From positions 1 through 7,891 of the forward strand of contig DAOUGD010000035.1 of NCBI GenBank assembly GCA_034429475.1: a stretch of 7,891 nt of DNA. Direction: 5' to 3'. The notes below the pieces were generated by a model. It did not search any database. It was given only the letters and a program-made list of their open reading frames with translations, and had not been told where the DNA came from. This DNA is from JAKQHY01 sp034429475. GTDB lineage: Bacteria > Chloroflexota > Anaerolineae > B4-G1 > SLSP01. The stretch's first letter is position 1. Every line of letters begins with the position of its first letter. Of this stretch, positions 1-7,097 are shown piece after piece. The translations under genes and the position numbers were made by a program.

Positions 1-88
1 CGCCCTCTTTGATCGGCACGTTGTAGTCCACGCGCATCAGGACGCGCTTGCCTTTCAGGTCTACGTCACGAATGGTCTTCTTGTTCAT
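1..88 (-). CDS. pgk: Phosphoglycerate kinase, N-terminal fragment (cut by window edge)
   Basis: Phosphoglycerate kinase catalyses the reversible transfer of phosphate from 1,3-bisphosphoglycerate to ADP in cytoplasmic glycolysis and gluconeogenesis. Only the first 29 codons are inside the window. They read MNKKTIRDVDLKGKRVLMRV followed by DYNVPIKEG, the family's hallmark N-terminus, in which the Asp and Asn of the R-V-D-Y-N-V-P motif (residues 19-25) help bind 3-phosphoglycerate. The usual Phe of this motif is Tyr here, a mild substitution. The ATG at 88 is preceded by GGGAG (98-102) with a 9-nt spacer. The gene lies downstream of gap, the enzyme that supplies its substrate, in the same direction. 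The 209-nt gap between them holds a large inverted repeat, so co-transcription is likely but could be attenuated. The identification is firm despite the short fragment, because family, position and partner gene agree. Confidence 0.93.
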   Translation of the reverse strand, partial: MNKKTIRDVDLKGKRVLMRVDYNVPIKEG

Positions 89-165
89 GCTCTTAATCTC
101 CCTGGTAGTCCTTATATCAATCACTTAGTCGGGGAGTCAGAAAATCGCGCCTACTCCTAACTTCA

Positions 166-263
166 CTGCAAAACCTGCATTTCATCACGGAGACCGCAGA
201 GAACGCAGAGAAAAGTTTGAAAAACTCTGCGCGCTCTGCGTTCTCTACGGTGAGTTTTTGCAG
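166..263. repeat. Imperfect inverted repeat, CAGAG-type intergenic element (copy 1)
   Basis: Outer arms CTGCAAAA (166-173) and TTTTGCAG (256-263) pair exactly. Inner arms GCAGAGAACGCAGAG (196-210) and CTCTGCGTTCTCTAC (234-248) pair over 15 positions with one mismatch. The whole 98-bp element could fold into a long hairpin in RNA from either strand. It fills most of the gap between gap and pgk. It has no gene and no T-tract typical of an intrinsic terminator. The arms share 12 of 15 bases with those of the element at 4903-4961, so this looks like a dispersed, non-coding repeat family. A role in transcript processing or partial termination is inference. Confidence 0.75.
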
Positions 264-297
264 GGAAGTCACTCAGGCGCCTCAACGACTCCGCGGC

Positions 298-1353
<1,056 letters not shown>

Positions 1354-1380
1354 ATCATACTCCTTTACGTTAGTAGATTA

Positions 1381-1433
1381 GAGACTAGGGATTAGGGACT
1401 AACCCGGGGGGGTAATCCCTAATCACCAATCTC
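1381..1433. repeat. Imperfect inverted repeat of GGGATTAGGGA type between yvcK and gap
   Basis: The left arm (1381-1401) and the reverse complement of the right arm (1413-1433) match at 17 of 21 positions, around an 11-base C/G-rich centre (1402-1412). Each arm carries a GATTAGGGA core, repeated once more in degenerate form in the left arm (CTAGGGATTAGGGACTA). The element fills most of the 88-nt gap between yvcK and gap and ends before the gap ribosome site. There is no T-run on the minus strand, so it is a poor intrinsic terminator. It could act as an mRNA-stabilising or processing hairpin. It differs in sequence from the CAGAG-type repeats in this window. Confidence 0.7.
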
Positions 1434-1441
1434 CAACGCGC

Positions 1442-2734
1442 TTATCGCTCTTTACTGAGGAAGCCGGTCACCACCCGCGCTAGCTTGTCGCTGTCGTGAC
1501 GCCACCCCCAGGCCTCGTCCACCAGATCGGCCTGAACGATTCGTGTCTTAGGGTGCGTAGTCAGGTCGGAATGCACCCACGCAACGTCCGGGGGCAATTG
1601 GATATCGGGCAACCGGTCGTTCACCACCGCCACGGTGACAACGTCGTCGCCGATGTGCTGCTCCAAAGCCTGTAAATGATCCCGCGCGGTATAGGCTTCC
1701 GTCTCGCCCACCTGGGTCGCCACATTGCAAATGTAGAGTTTGGGAGCGCGCGTCGCCCGCAAGGCTTCGACAATTTCCGGCGCCAGCAAATTCGGTAAGA
1801 TGCTGGTGTACAGACTGCCCGGGCCGACCACCACCAGGTCGGCGTCGAGAATCGCGCGCACCGCCCCCGGATAAGCTCTCGGCGCCGCCGGTTCCAGCAG
1901 CACCCGCAGGACGCGCCCCCGAACTTCCGGGATGGCCGACTCGCCGCGCACCCGCGTTACCGGCATACCGTCTTTTTCGATGTCGGCGCAGAGCGTCACG
2001 GCCTCAAGCGTGCTGGGGATCACGCTGCCCTGGACGGCCAGAACCCGGCTGGATTCTTTCAGCGCCGCCTCAAACGAGCCGGTGATACCGGACATCGCGC
2101 CGATGAAGAGGTTGCCAAAACTGTGCCCGCCCAGTTCTTCGCCGCCGGCAAAGCGGTACTGGAAGAGGCGCGTCACCAGCGATTCATCGTCGGCCAGCGC
2201 CGCGATGCAGTTGCGGAAGTCGCCGGGGGGCAAAATGCCCAGGTCGCGCCGGAGCCGCCCGGAGGAGCCGCCATCGTCGGCCACGGTGACAATGGCCGTC
2301 AGGTTGGAAGTGTAGGATTTCAGCCCGCGCAGGACCGTTGCCTGCCCGTGCCCGCCGCCGATGACCACGATCTTCGGACCGCGTCCCCGCCGCCGATAGT
2401 CGTACAACACGTCACTGAGGGAACCGTTGACGTCGTTCACAAACGGCTCCAACAGCGTGCGGTTAAGCCCCCACAACCCCAGGCCGACGCTTCCTACCCC
2501 CAACCCCAGGAAGAGCAGGGCGCGAATGCCACGCGGTAAAAATTGCAGTGTCAAGTAGTAAAAGTACACCGGCAGGGGGTAGAAATCACGGAAGGCAACC
2601 GCCCCACCCAGGCTTAACAACCCCACCCCTAACGCCAGGAGCAATAACCAGCGTTTGACGCCCAATCCCGGTTTCAGCCATTTAAGATGGGTATGCCAGC
2701 TCTCCCCTACAGCTTGCTTTACCCCTGATTTCAT
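1442..2734 (-). CDS. yvcK: YvcK/CofD-like gluconeogenesis factor with N-terminal membrane segments
   Basis: YvcK-family proteins bind UDP-N-acetylglucosamine and, in Bacillus, are needed for normal morphology and growth on gluconeogenic carbon sources; no enzymatic reaction is firmly assigned. From the chosen start the protein has 430 residues. Residues 1-95 are an extra region with two likely membrane helices (about 28-48 and 70-90). The Rossmann-like YvcK domain begins at KIVVIGGGHG (121-130). Family motifs follow: VADDGGSSGRLR (151-162), GNLFIGAMSG (207-216), VVVGPGSLYTSI (301-312) and ICNVATQVGET (335-345). The frame is open upstream to a GTG at 2851, but that longer form would read through a terminator and a consensus promoter, so the ATG at 2734 is preferred. 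No Shine-Dalgarno is visible, and the promoter at 2742-2769 predicts a leaderless transcript. The next genes, gap and pgk, are steps in gluconeogenesis, which fits the known phenotype. Confidence 0.92.
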   Translation of the reverse strand: MKSGVKQAVGESWHTHLKWLKPGLGVKRWLLLLALGVGLLSLGGAVAFRDFYPLPVYFYYLTLQFLPRGIRALLFLGLGVGSVGLGLWGLNRTLLEPFVNDVNGSLSDVLYDYRRRGRGPKIVVIGGGHGQATVLRGLKSYTSNLTAIVTVADDGGSSGRLRRDLGILPPGDFRNCIAALADDESLVTRLFQYRFAGGEELGGHSFGNLFIGAMSGITGSFEAALKESSRVLAVQGSVIPSTLEAVTLCADIEKDGMPVTRVRGESAIPEVRGRVLRVLLEPAAPRAYPGAVRAILDADLVVVGPGSLYTSILPNLLAPEIVEALRATRAPKLYICNVATQVGETEAYTARDHLQALEQHIGDDVVTVAVVNDRLPDIQLPPDVAWVHSDLTTHPKTRIVQADLVDEAWGWRHDSDKLARVVTGFLSKER

Positions 2735-2741
2735 CGCGAAA

Positions 2742-2769
2742 ATTATACAACGAATAAAAAGCGTGTCAA
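2742..2769 (-). promoter_or_regulatory. Near-perfect sigma-70-type promoter for yvcK
   Basis: On the minus strand TTGACA (2764-2769) and TATAAT (2742-2747) both match the consensus exactly, separated by 16 bp. Only seven bases lie between the -10 box and the yvcK ATG at 2734, so initiation would fall at or within a few bases of the start codon. The -35 box abuts the T-rich tail of the rsfS terminator. This promoter probably drives yvcK and, by readthrough, gap and pgk. Confidence 0.85.
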
Positions 2770-2778
2770 AAACATTCA

Positions 2779-2807
2779 AAAGCCCGGAGCTAATCACTCC
2801 GGGCTTT
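2779..2807 (-). terminator. Intrinsic terminator after rsfS
   Basis: A perfect 11-bp stem, AAAGCCCGGAG with CTCCGGGCTTT (arms 2797-2807 and 2779-2789), closes a 7-base loop and begins 7 nt after the rsfS stop codon. On the minus strand it is followed by TTGAATGTTTTT, a broken T-tract. It separates the lipoprotein-rsfS unit from yvcK. The reverse orientation would also give A/T-rich flanks, but no gene reads that way here. Confidence 0.85.
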
Positions 2808-2814
2808 GAATAGG

Positions 2815-3165
2815 TTATTGAATCCGAACCACCACCCGCGCAGCGCGCCACAAGCCTTCCAAATCATAGTAATCCCGTTTTTCAGGGCTGAACAAGTGAA
2901 CAATGACGCTGTTGTAGTCCATCAAAATCCACCCACCCTCAGCTCCCCCTTCAACGTGGTAGGGCGTCACCCGTTCATCCCCCTGTTTGAGCGATTCGGA
3001 AATCGCCCCCATCAGCGCCGTCAACTGACGCTGGCTGGTACCTGAACAGATAACGAAATAATCCGTAAAAGTGGTTACTTCTTGCAGGTCTAACACCAAG
3101 ATGTCTTCTCCCTGCTTATCAACGATGATCTCCACAATCTGATTTGCCAGTTCTAAACTCTCCAC
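2815..3165 (-). CDS. rsfS: Ribosomal silencing factor RsfS (DUF143 family)
   Basis: RsfS binds ribosomal protein uL14 on the free 50S subunit and blocks joining with the 30S subunit, lowering translation in nutrient limitation or stationary phase. The 116-residue protein has the family's typical length and its landmarks: DYFVICSGTSQRQ at 35-47 and, nearer the C-terminus, the GGWILMDYNSVIVHLFSP segment followed by the DYYDLEGLW motif. The start is a GTG at 3165 behind GGGAGG (3170-3175), with a rather short 4-nt spacer; no better in-frame start is seen. The gene lies 31 nt downstream of the lipoprotein gene, so the two are probably one transcript from the promoter at 3841-3869, ended by the hairpin at 2779-2807. 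In many bacteria rsfS neighbours nadD or a LytR-family gene; neither is present in this window. Confidence 0.95.
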   Translation of the reverse strand: MESLELANQIVEIIVDKQGEDILVLDLQEVTTFTDYFVICSGTSQRQLTALMGAISESLKQGDERVTPYHVEGGAEGGWILMDYNSVIVHLFSPEKRDYYDLEGLWRAARVVVRIQ

Positions 3166-3196
3166 CCAACCTCCCAGTATCTTGATCTATAAAAAA

Positions 3197-3739
3197 CTAT
3201 TGCTCCGACAACAACATCTGCACCCGCGTGGTCTTAGAATGTTCGTTATCCTGCAAACTAACATTCAGCCGATACCCCTCACGCTGCAAGTTTAGCGTTG
3301 CCAGATGCCCCATCAACGTGGGTTTGCCCAATTCGCTCCACCCCAATGCCTTGAGTTCTGTCTCCATGTATTCGAGGGTCTCGGCGACCATCATTGGGAC
3401 GCGATACACGTAGGTATGGGTGATTTCCGTGATCTCGAAGTCAAACGCATCAGGATGAACAACCAAGATGTCGGGGATAGCATCCTGCGGTTCCAGAGTA
3501 GCGGTAGGAGCTTGCACTTCCGCTACCTCGGTATCCTTCTCCTCCGCTGCGTCGGACGGTTTGTCTCCCTCGGTATCGCCGGTCGCGCCCGTGCTGGAAG
3601 AACCCTGCGCCCCGGCCCCCTGATCATCAGCGGGCCGATTTCCCCCGCCTGCCGGGCTGCTGCTCGCCGCGCAAGCCGCCAGCAGCAAGACAATGACCAA
3701 CCCCAAGCCAATCACGCCTAGCACATTTCGCTTACTCAT
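3197..3739 (-). CDS. Uncharacterised lipoprotein with Asp/Ser/Gly-rich linker
   Basis: I do not recognise a named family. The first 23 residues form a lipoprotein signal: a basic start (MSKR), a hydrophobic stretch (residues 6-20) and the lipobox L-A-A-C with the modified cysteine at position 23. Residues 24-84 are a low-complexity linker rich in Ser, Gly, Asp, Glu, Ala and Thr, typical of a spacer that lifts a domain off the membrane. Residues from about 85 to 180 look like a small folded alpha/beta domain (IPDILVVHPDAFDFEI, then a helix ending in LKALGW, then beta strands to the end). The Glu-x-Met-x-x-x-Leu-x-x-x-Gly-Trp pattern recalls small lipoprotein domains I associate with Chloroflexota, but this is only a resemblance. 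The ATG at 3739 has a textbook AGGAGG site (3746-3751). It is the first gene of the unit that includes rsfS. Confidence 0.85.
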   Translation of the reverse strand: MSKRNVLGVIGLGLVIVLLLAACAASSSPAGGGNRPADDQGAGAQGSSSTGATGDTEGDKPSDAAEEKDTEVAEVQAPTATLEPQDAIPDILVVHPDAFDFEITEITHTYVYRVPMMVAETLEYMETELKALGWSELGKPTLMGHLATLNLQREGYRLNVSLQDNEHSKTTRVQMLLSEQ

Positions 3740-3770
3740 CGCTCTCCTCCTTAAAGAACTATAAAACTAT

Positions 3771-3807
3771 GGCCCTGGTCTGTCCCCCACAGAACCTACC
3801 ACAGGCC
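3771..3807 (-). promoter_or_regulatory. Structured leader of the lipoprotein-rsfS transcript
   Basis: Within the ~95-nt predicted leader, the minus strand can form a nested hairpin. An inner stem TCTGT/ACAGA encloses a G-rich loop, next come GG/CC pairs and TGGT/ACCA, and an outer GGCC/GGCC closes the structure. It lies about 20 nt before the AGGAGG site. It could be a simple stabilising hairpin, a weak attenuator, or chance; it matches no riboswitch class I recognise. Confidence 0.35.
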
Positions 3808-3840
3808 CCTTTCACATCCACCCACGTTAAGAGTTAGCGC

Positions 3841-3869
3841 ATGATAACACAAGCTCTTCAGAATTTCAA
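3841..3869 (-). promoter_or_regulatory. Extended -10 promoter for the lipoprotein-rsfS unit
   Basis: The minus strand shows TTGAAA (3864-3869), a 17-bp spacer, and TATCAT (3841-3846) preceded by TGT, making an extended -10 element (TGn before the hexamer). It lies in the 149-nt gap between the third M42 gene and the lipoprotein start, leaving a leader of about 95 nt. No clear terminator for the M42 unit precedes it, so some readthrough from the peptidase genes is possible. Confidence 0.65.
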
Positions 3870-3888
3870 TGGATGAGAAGCGCACTCT

Positions 3889-4875
3889 CTATGCCATTTG
3901 CAGCGCCGCCAGGAAAACCCGGACGGCATGCTCAACGTCGCTTTCGTCCACCATCTCTGAAACGCTGTGGACAAAACGACACGGGATGCTCAAGCAGCCG
4001 CTCGGCACACCGGCGCGCACGACCTGCATCGCAGCGGCGTCGGTCGTGCCGCCGAGCAAGATTTCCATTTGATAGGGAGAGCCAATCTTTTCCGCAGCGA
4101 CAACCAACAGGTCGCGCACCAACGGATGAGCGATCATGCCGCCATCTTTGACTTTGATCGCTGGCCCTTTACCCAGCGATACATCCATCGGCAAGGCCTT
4201 GGGGGTGTCTCCGGTCATCGTCACGTCCACTGAGATCGCTATATCCGGGTCAATGCGGAAAGCCGCCGTGCGCGCGCCCGACAACGTAATTTCCTCTTGT
4301 GTGCTGAAGACGAAATAAACGTCATTGGCGGTCTCCGGGAGCTGGCGCAGCACCTCAAGCAAGACATAACACCCGATGCGGTCATCCATCGTTTTGCTGA
4401 TCAGCCGCCGCCCGCGCGATTCCAGTGGGCCGACAAAGACCGCCGGGTCGCCCACTTTGACCGGGCAATCCTCCCGGCTGGTCGCGCCCACATCTATGTA
4501 CAGGTGCTCCAGTCCCGGCAATGTCGTGGCATCTTCGCGCCGTTCCACGTAAATGGCGCCGACCACGCCATCGGCAAACCGCGCCCGCCCGCCGATGCAG
4601 TTGACCGGGCGCACGCCGCCGATGGACGTAAAGCGCACGAAGCCTTTTTCTTCGATGTAGGTCGCCATCAGGCCGATTTCGTCCATGTGCGCGGCGAGCA
4701 GAATCTTCTTGCCGCCGTCTTTCCCCCGGCGGCGCACCACCAGGCTGCCGAGAGGATCTACGCGCACTTCGTCGGCAAACGCCGCCACTTCCGCGCGCAG
4801 GACTTCCCGAATTTCCTCTTCATACCCCGAAGGGCCAAAAGTCTGCGTGAGTTTGGTTAACAGTTCCAGGTTCAC
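3889..4875 (-). CDS. M42 family metallo-aminopeptidase (third in the array)
   Basis: M42 peptidases (TET/FrvX/YsdC-like, formerly often labelled 'endoglucanase') are two-metal aminopeptidases that form large dodecamers and trim oligopeptides in the cytoplasm. The 328-residue protein has the expected length and all active-site positions: His63 and Asp65 in AAHMDEIG, bridging Asp164 in KTMDDRIG, the catalytic and metal-binding Glu194-Glu195 pair in TQEE, Asp217 in SVDVT, and His303 in PCRFVHS. The N-terminal TFGPSGYEEE motif is also typical. The start is GTG at 4875 behind GGAGG (4882-4886, 6-nt spacer); an ATG at 4879 is out of frame. A 96-nt gap with an inverted repeat separates it from the previous M42 gene. 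Substrate preference cannot be read from the sequence, and a bacterial glutamyl-aminopeptidase or broad leucyl type are both possible. Confidence 0.95.
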   Translation of the reverse strand: MNLELLTKLTQTFGPSGYEEEIREVLRAEVAAFADEVRVDPLGSLVVRRRGKDGGKKILLAAHMDEIGLMATYIEEKGFVRFTSIGGVRPVNCIGGRARFADGVVGAIYVERREDATTLPGLEHLYIDVGATSREDCPVKVGDPAVFVGPLESRGRRLISKTMDDRIGCYVLLEVLRQLPETANDVYFVFSTQEEITLSGARTAAFRIDPDIAISVDVTMTGDTPKALPMDVSLGKGPAIKVKDGGMIAHPLVRDLLVVAAEKIGSPYQMEILLGGTTDAAAMQVVRAGVPSGCLSIPCRFVHSVSEMVDESDVEHAVRVFLAALQMA

Positions 4876-4902
4876 TCATTTCCTCCGTCAATAGTCACAG
4901 AG

Positions 4903-4961
4903 AACACAAAGTTCACAGAGAAAAACATCAAAGAATCTTTGCAGCTCTGCGCCTTTGCGTT
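4903..4961. repeat. Imperfect inverted repeat, CAGAG-type intergenic element (copy 2)
   Basis: Left arm 4903-4920 (AACACAAAGTTCACAGAG) pairs with 4945-4961 (CTCTGCGCCTTTGCGTT), allowing one gap and A-C/G-T differences. A perfect small hairpin, CAAAGA with TCTTTG (4929-4934 and 4936-4941), sits in the loop. It fills the 96-nt gap between the second and third M42 genes. The sequence ACAGAGAACACAAAG at the left matches 12 of 15 bases of the arm in the element at 166-263, so both belong to one repeat family. No coding role is seen. Confidence 0.7.
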
Positions 4962-4971
4962 AATTTTTTAC

Positions 4972-6024
4972 TCAGGGACGCAACACGTCCGGCGTTATGC
5001 GGCGCAAGGACGCCCGCACCAGTTGGAAGGTATGCTCCAAGTCGCTGACGCGCAACAGCGCCATCGGGCTGTGGATGTAGCGGCAGGGAACGGCAATGGT
5101 CATCACCGGGACGCCAGCGCGCACGGAGTGGATGATGCCCGACTCAGTGCCGCTGATGCCGGGTTGCTTCAGTTGGTAGGGAATCCCCTCGGCCTCACCG
5201 GTCTGCATTACATGGCGCAGCAAACGCGGCGGCGTGGTGTACGTGCGGTCTTTCACTGTGAGCGCCGGCCCCTTTCCCAGTTGCGTCGTTGGGCTGACGT
5301 CCTCATCTTCTTTGGGTAAGTCGTCGGCGACGGTGCATTCCAGCGCCAGGGCGCCGTCCGGATCCACCGCGTAGGTCGCCACCTGCGCGCCGCGCAGTCC
5401 GACTTCTTCCTGGACGGTGAAGACGCCGTACAGGTCAAACGGCAGGCGCGCGCCTTGCAGCAGCGCCGTCAAGACGGTGCAGCCGGCGCGGTCGTCGAAG
5501 GATTTGCCCATCAGGCTGTCGCCCAGGTTGTGGGGTTTGGTCGCAAAGGCAATCGTCGTGCCTAGCGGGGCCGCTTCCTCGGCTTCATCCTTGCTCTTCG
5601 CGCCGATGTCCACTGCCAGGCTTTCCATCGCCGGGACTGTCTTGAAGTCGTTGGCGCGCGCGCGATGGATAGGCTTGAGTCCAATGACGCCGGGCAAGCG
5701 CTCCTTGCCCACCAGCACCCGCAGGCCGGGCAATATTTGGGGATTGACGCCGCCGATGGATTCCACCCGCAGCGCGCCCTCGCCGTTGTACCCCACCACC
5801 ATCAGGCCCACTTCATCCATGTGCGCCGTCACCAGAAAGCGCAGGGAGCTTTCGCCCGTGCCGCGCTTGAGGGTGATCAGGTTGCCCAACCCGTCTACTC
5901 GCATCTCGTCCACATAGCCTTCCAGCAATGGGCGTAAGGCGAGACGCATGGCCGCTTCATTGCCGGACGTGCTGATGACTTCGGAAAGCGTCAACAAGGT
6001 ATTGACCAGGGTTTCGCGGTTCAT
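4972..6024 (-). CDS. M42 family metallo-aminopeptidase (second in the array)
   Basis: This is a second, clearly diverged M42 peptidase of 350 residues. Active-site residues are His68 and Asp70 (TAHMDEVG), Asp177 (SFDDRAG), Glu206-Glu207 (VQEEVG) and His318 (PCRYIHS). At the fourth metal-ligand position it has Glu229 (LALECT), where its two neighbours have Asp; Glu is an accepted ligand in this family, so activity is expected. Its ATG at 6024 overlaps the stop of the preceding M42 gene (ATGA), with GGGAGG (6032-6037) inside that gene as ribosome site, a sign of translational coupling. The acidic insertion around residues 234-244 (DDLPKEDEDVS) is longer than the corresponding loop in its neighbours. 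It probably acts on cytoplasmic peptides; a mixed oligomer with the adjacent paralogues is possible but unproven. Confidence 0.95.
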   Translation of the reverse strand: MNRETLVNTLLTLSEVISTSGNEAAMRLALRPLLEGYVDEMRVDGLGNLITLKRGTGESSLRFLVTAHMDEVGLMVVGYNGEGALRVESIGGVNPQILPGLRVLVGKERLPGVIGLKPIHRARANDFKTVPAMESLAVDIGAKSKDEAEEAAPLGTTIAFATKPHNLGDSLMGKSFDDRAGCTVLTALLQGARLPFDLYGVFTVQEEVGLRGAQVATYAVDPDGALALECTVADDLPKEDEDVSPTTQLGKGPALTVKDRTYTTPPRLLRHVMQTGEAEGIPYQLKQPGISGTESGIIHSVRAGVPVMTIAVPCRYIHSPMALLRVSDLEHTFQLVRASLRRITPDVLRP

Positions 6025-7076
6025 GCTTCGTCCTCCCAGCGGGGGCTATCTTCCGCCGTGAGGCGGGTCACAAAGCCGGTCAGCAGACGCGCGGCGCGCT
6101 CGAGGTCGCGCAGGCAGCCCGTTTCCACCGGCTGGTGCATGTAGCGGAGAGGGAGTCCGAGCAGACCGGTCGGGACGCCCTCCCGCGCCACCTGGATGCC
6201 CCAGGCGTCGGTGCCGCTGTGTCCCGGCGCCGGTTCGAGTGTGTAGGGGATTTCCTCGGCTTTTGCCGCTTTCTCCAGTTTTTCGACCACTTGCGGATGG
6301 AAATTGGGGCCGATGCCAATCGTTGGCCCGGTGTTTAACTTGAAGGTGCCGGTATCGCTATCGTCGTGCTGCTTGGCAAAGGTGACGTCCAACGCCACCG
6401 CCATCTGCGGCGACAAACCATACGCGCTGGTGATCGCGCCCTTGACGCCCACTTCCTCCTGCACCGTCGCCACCGCGTAGACATCCCAGGCATGGACACG
6501 CTCCCGCAGGGATGCCAGGGCCAATGTCACGACGGCCACCGAGGCCCGATTGTCAAGGGCTTTGCCGGCCACCAGGCCATTTTTTAATTCCAGCAAGTCG
6601 CCGGTCATCGTGATGGAATCGCCGACGCGCACTAACTTCTTGACCTCGTCGGCCGGCAGTCCTACATCCACGAAGAGTTTGTCCCACGGCAGCACCTTGT
6701 CGCGTTCGGCGGGGGGCAGTACGTGCGGCGGACGCGTCCCTACAATGCCGGACAAAGGCCGCGCGCCGTGGACCAGCACTTCCAGCCCCAGCACCACGCG
6801 ACGATCCATCCCGCTCAACGACGTAATCCGCAGAAATTCCCCCTCGATACCGGTCACGACGAGAGCAATTTCATCCATGTGAGCGGCCAGCATCACGGCC
6901 GGGCGGGGCGCGGGCGCATTGCCGCGCTGTAAGGCGATCAGACTGCCCAGCGCGTCCGCGCGGATGTCGTCGGCGTAGGGTGTCCACCACGTCTTGATGA
7001 GGTCGGCCACCGGCTGCTCACGCCCGGAAGGGCCATGAACTTCAGAAAGAGCTTTTAAGAGCGCTAAGGTTTCCAA
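6021..7076 (-). CDS. M42 family metallo-aminopeptidase (first in the array)
   Basis: The first of the three M42 genes encodes 351 residues with a complete two-metal site: His66 and Asp68 (AAHMDEIA), bridging Asp175 (KALDNRAS), Glu207-Glu208 (VQEEVG), Asp230 (ALDVTF) and His314 (LRYMHQP). It differs from its neighbours in having DNR instead of DDR after the bridging Asp, Ala instead of Gly after MDEI, and no Cys before the final Arg-Tyr-x-His motif. The start is taken as TTG at 7076 behind AGGAG (7081-7085, 4-nt spacer). This start aligns the N-terminus (LSEVHGPSGRE) with the paralogues, and no ATG or GTG fits better. The C-terminus overlaps the next M42 gene by four bases. I see no convincing promoter of its own between it and the terminator at 7098-7142, so the transcription start is unclear. 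Confidence 0.94.
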   Translation of the reverse strand: METLALLKALSEVHGPSGREQPVADLIKTWWTPYADDIRADALGSLIALQRGNAPAPRPAVMLAAHMDEIALVVTGIEGEFLRITSLSGMDRRVVLGLEVLVHGARPLSGIVGTRPPHVLPPAERDKVLPWDKLFVDVGLPADEVKKLVRVGDSITMTGDLLELKNGLVAGKALDNRASVAVVTLALASLRERVHAWDVYAVATVQEEVGVKGAITSAYGLSPQMAVALDVTFAKQHDDSDTGTFKLNTGPTIGIGPNFHPQVVEKLEKAAKAEEIPYTLEPAPGHSGTDAWGIQVAREGVPTGLLGLPLRYMHQPVETGCLRDLERAARLLTGFVTRLTAEDSPRWEDEA

Positions 7077-7097
7077 GAGTCTCCTGCCTGGTACGAG

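Noticed and set aside
89..165. Possible separate pgk promoter (TATAAG near 110-120 on the minus strand).
   Set aside because: No acceptable -35 box lies at the right distance; the evidence is too weak to annotate.
166..263. CRISPR-like repeat because of recurring GCAGAG units.
   Set aside because: There is no regular direct repeat with spacers; the units form one inverted-repeat fold.
2735..2851. Longer yvcK form starting at the GTG at 2851, adding 39 residues.
   Set aside because: It would overlap the end of rsfS and translate through the terminator stem and the -35/-10 boxes; the added residues have no domain character.
3523..3711. Minus-strand Arg/Ala-rich 62-codon frame within the lipoprotein gene.
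   Set aside because: It overlaps the lipoprotein signal and linker in another frame; the lipobox and AGGAGG site clearly favour the lipoprotein.
4876..4879. ATG at 4879 as the start of the third M42 gene.
   Set aside because: It is four bases upstream and out of frame; the GTG at 4875 is in frame and has a well-spaced GGAGG.
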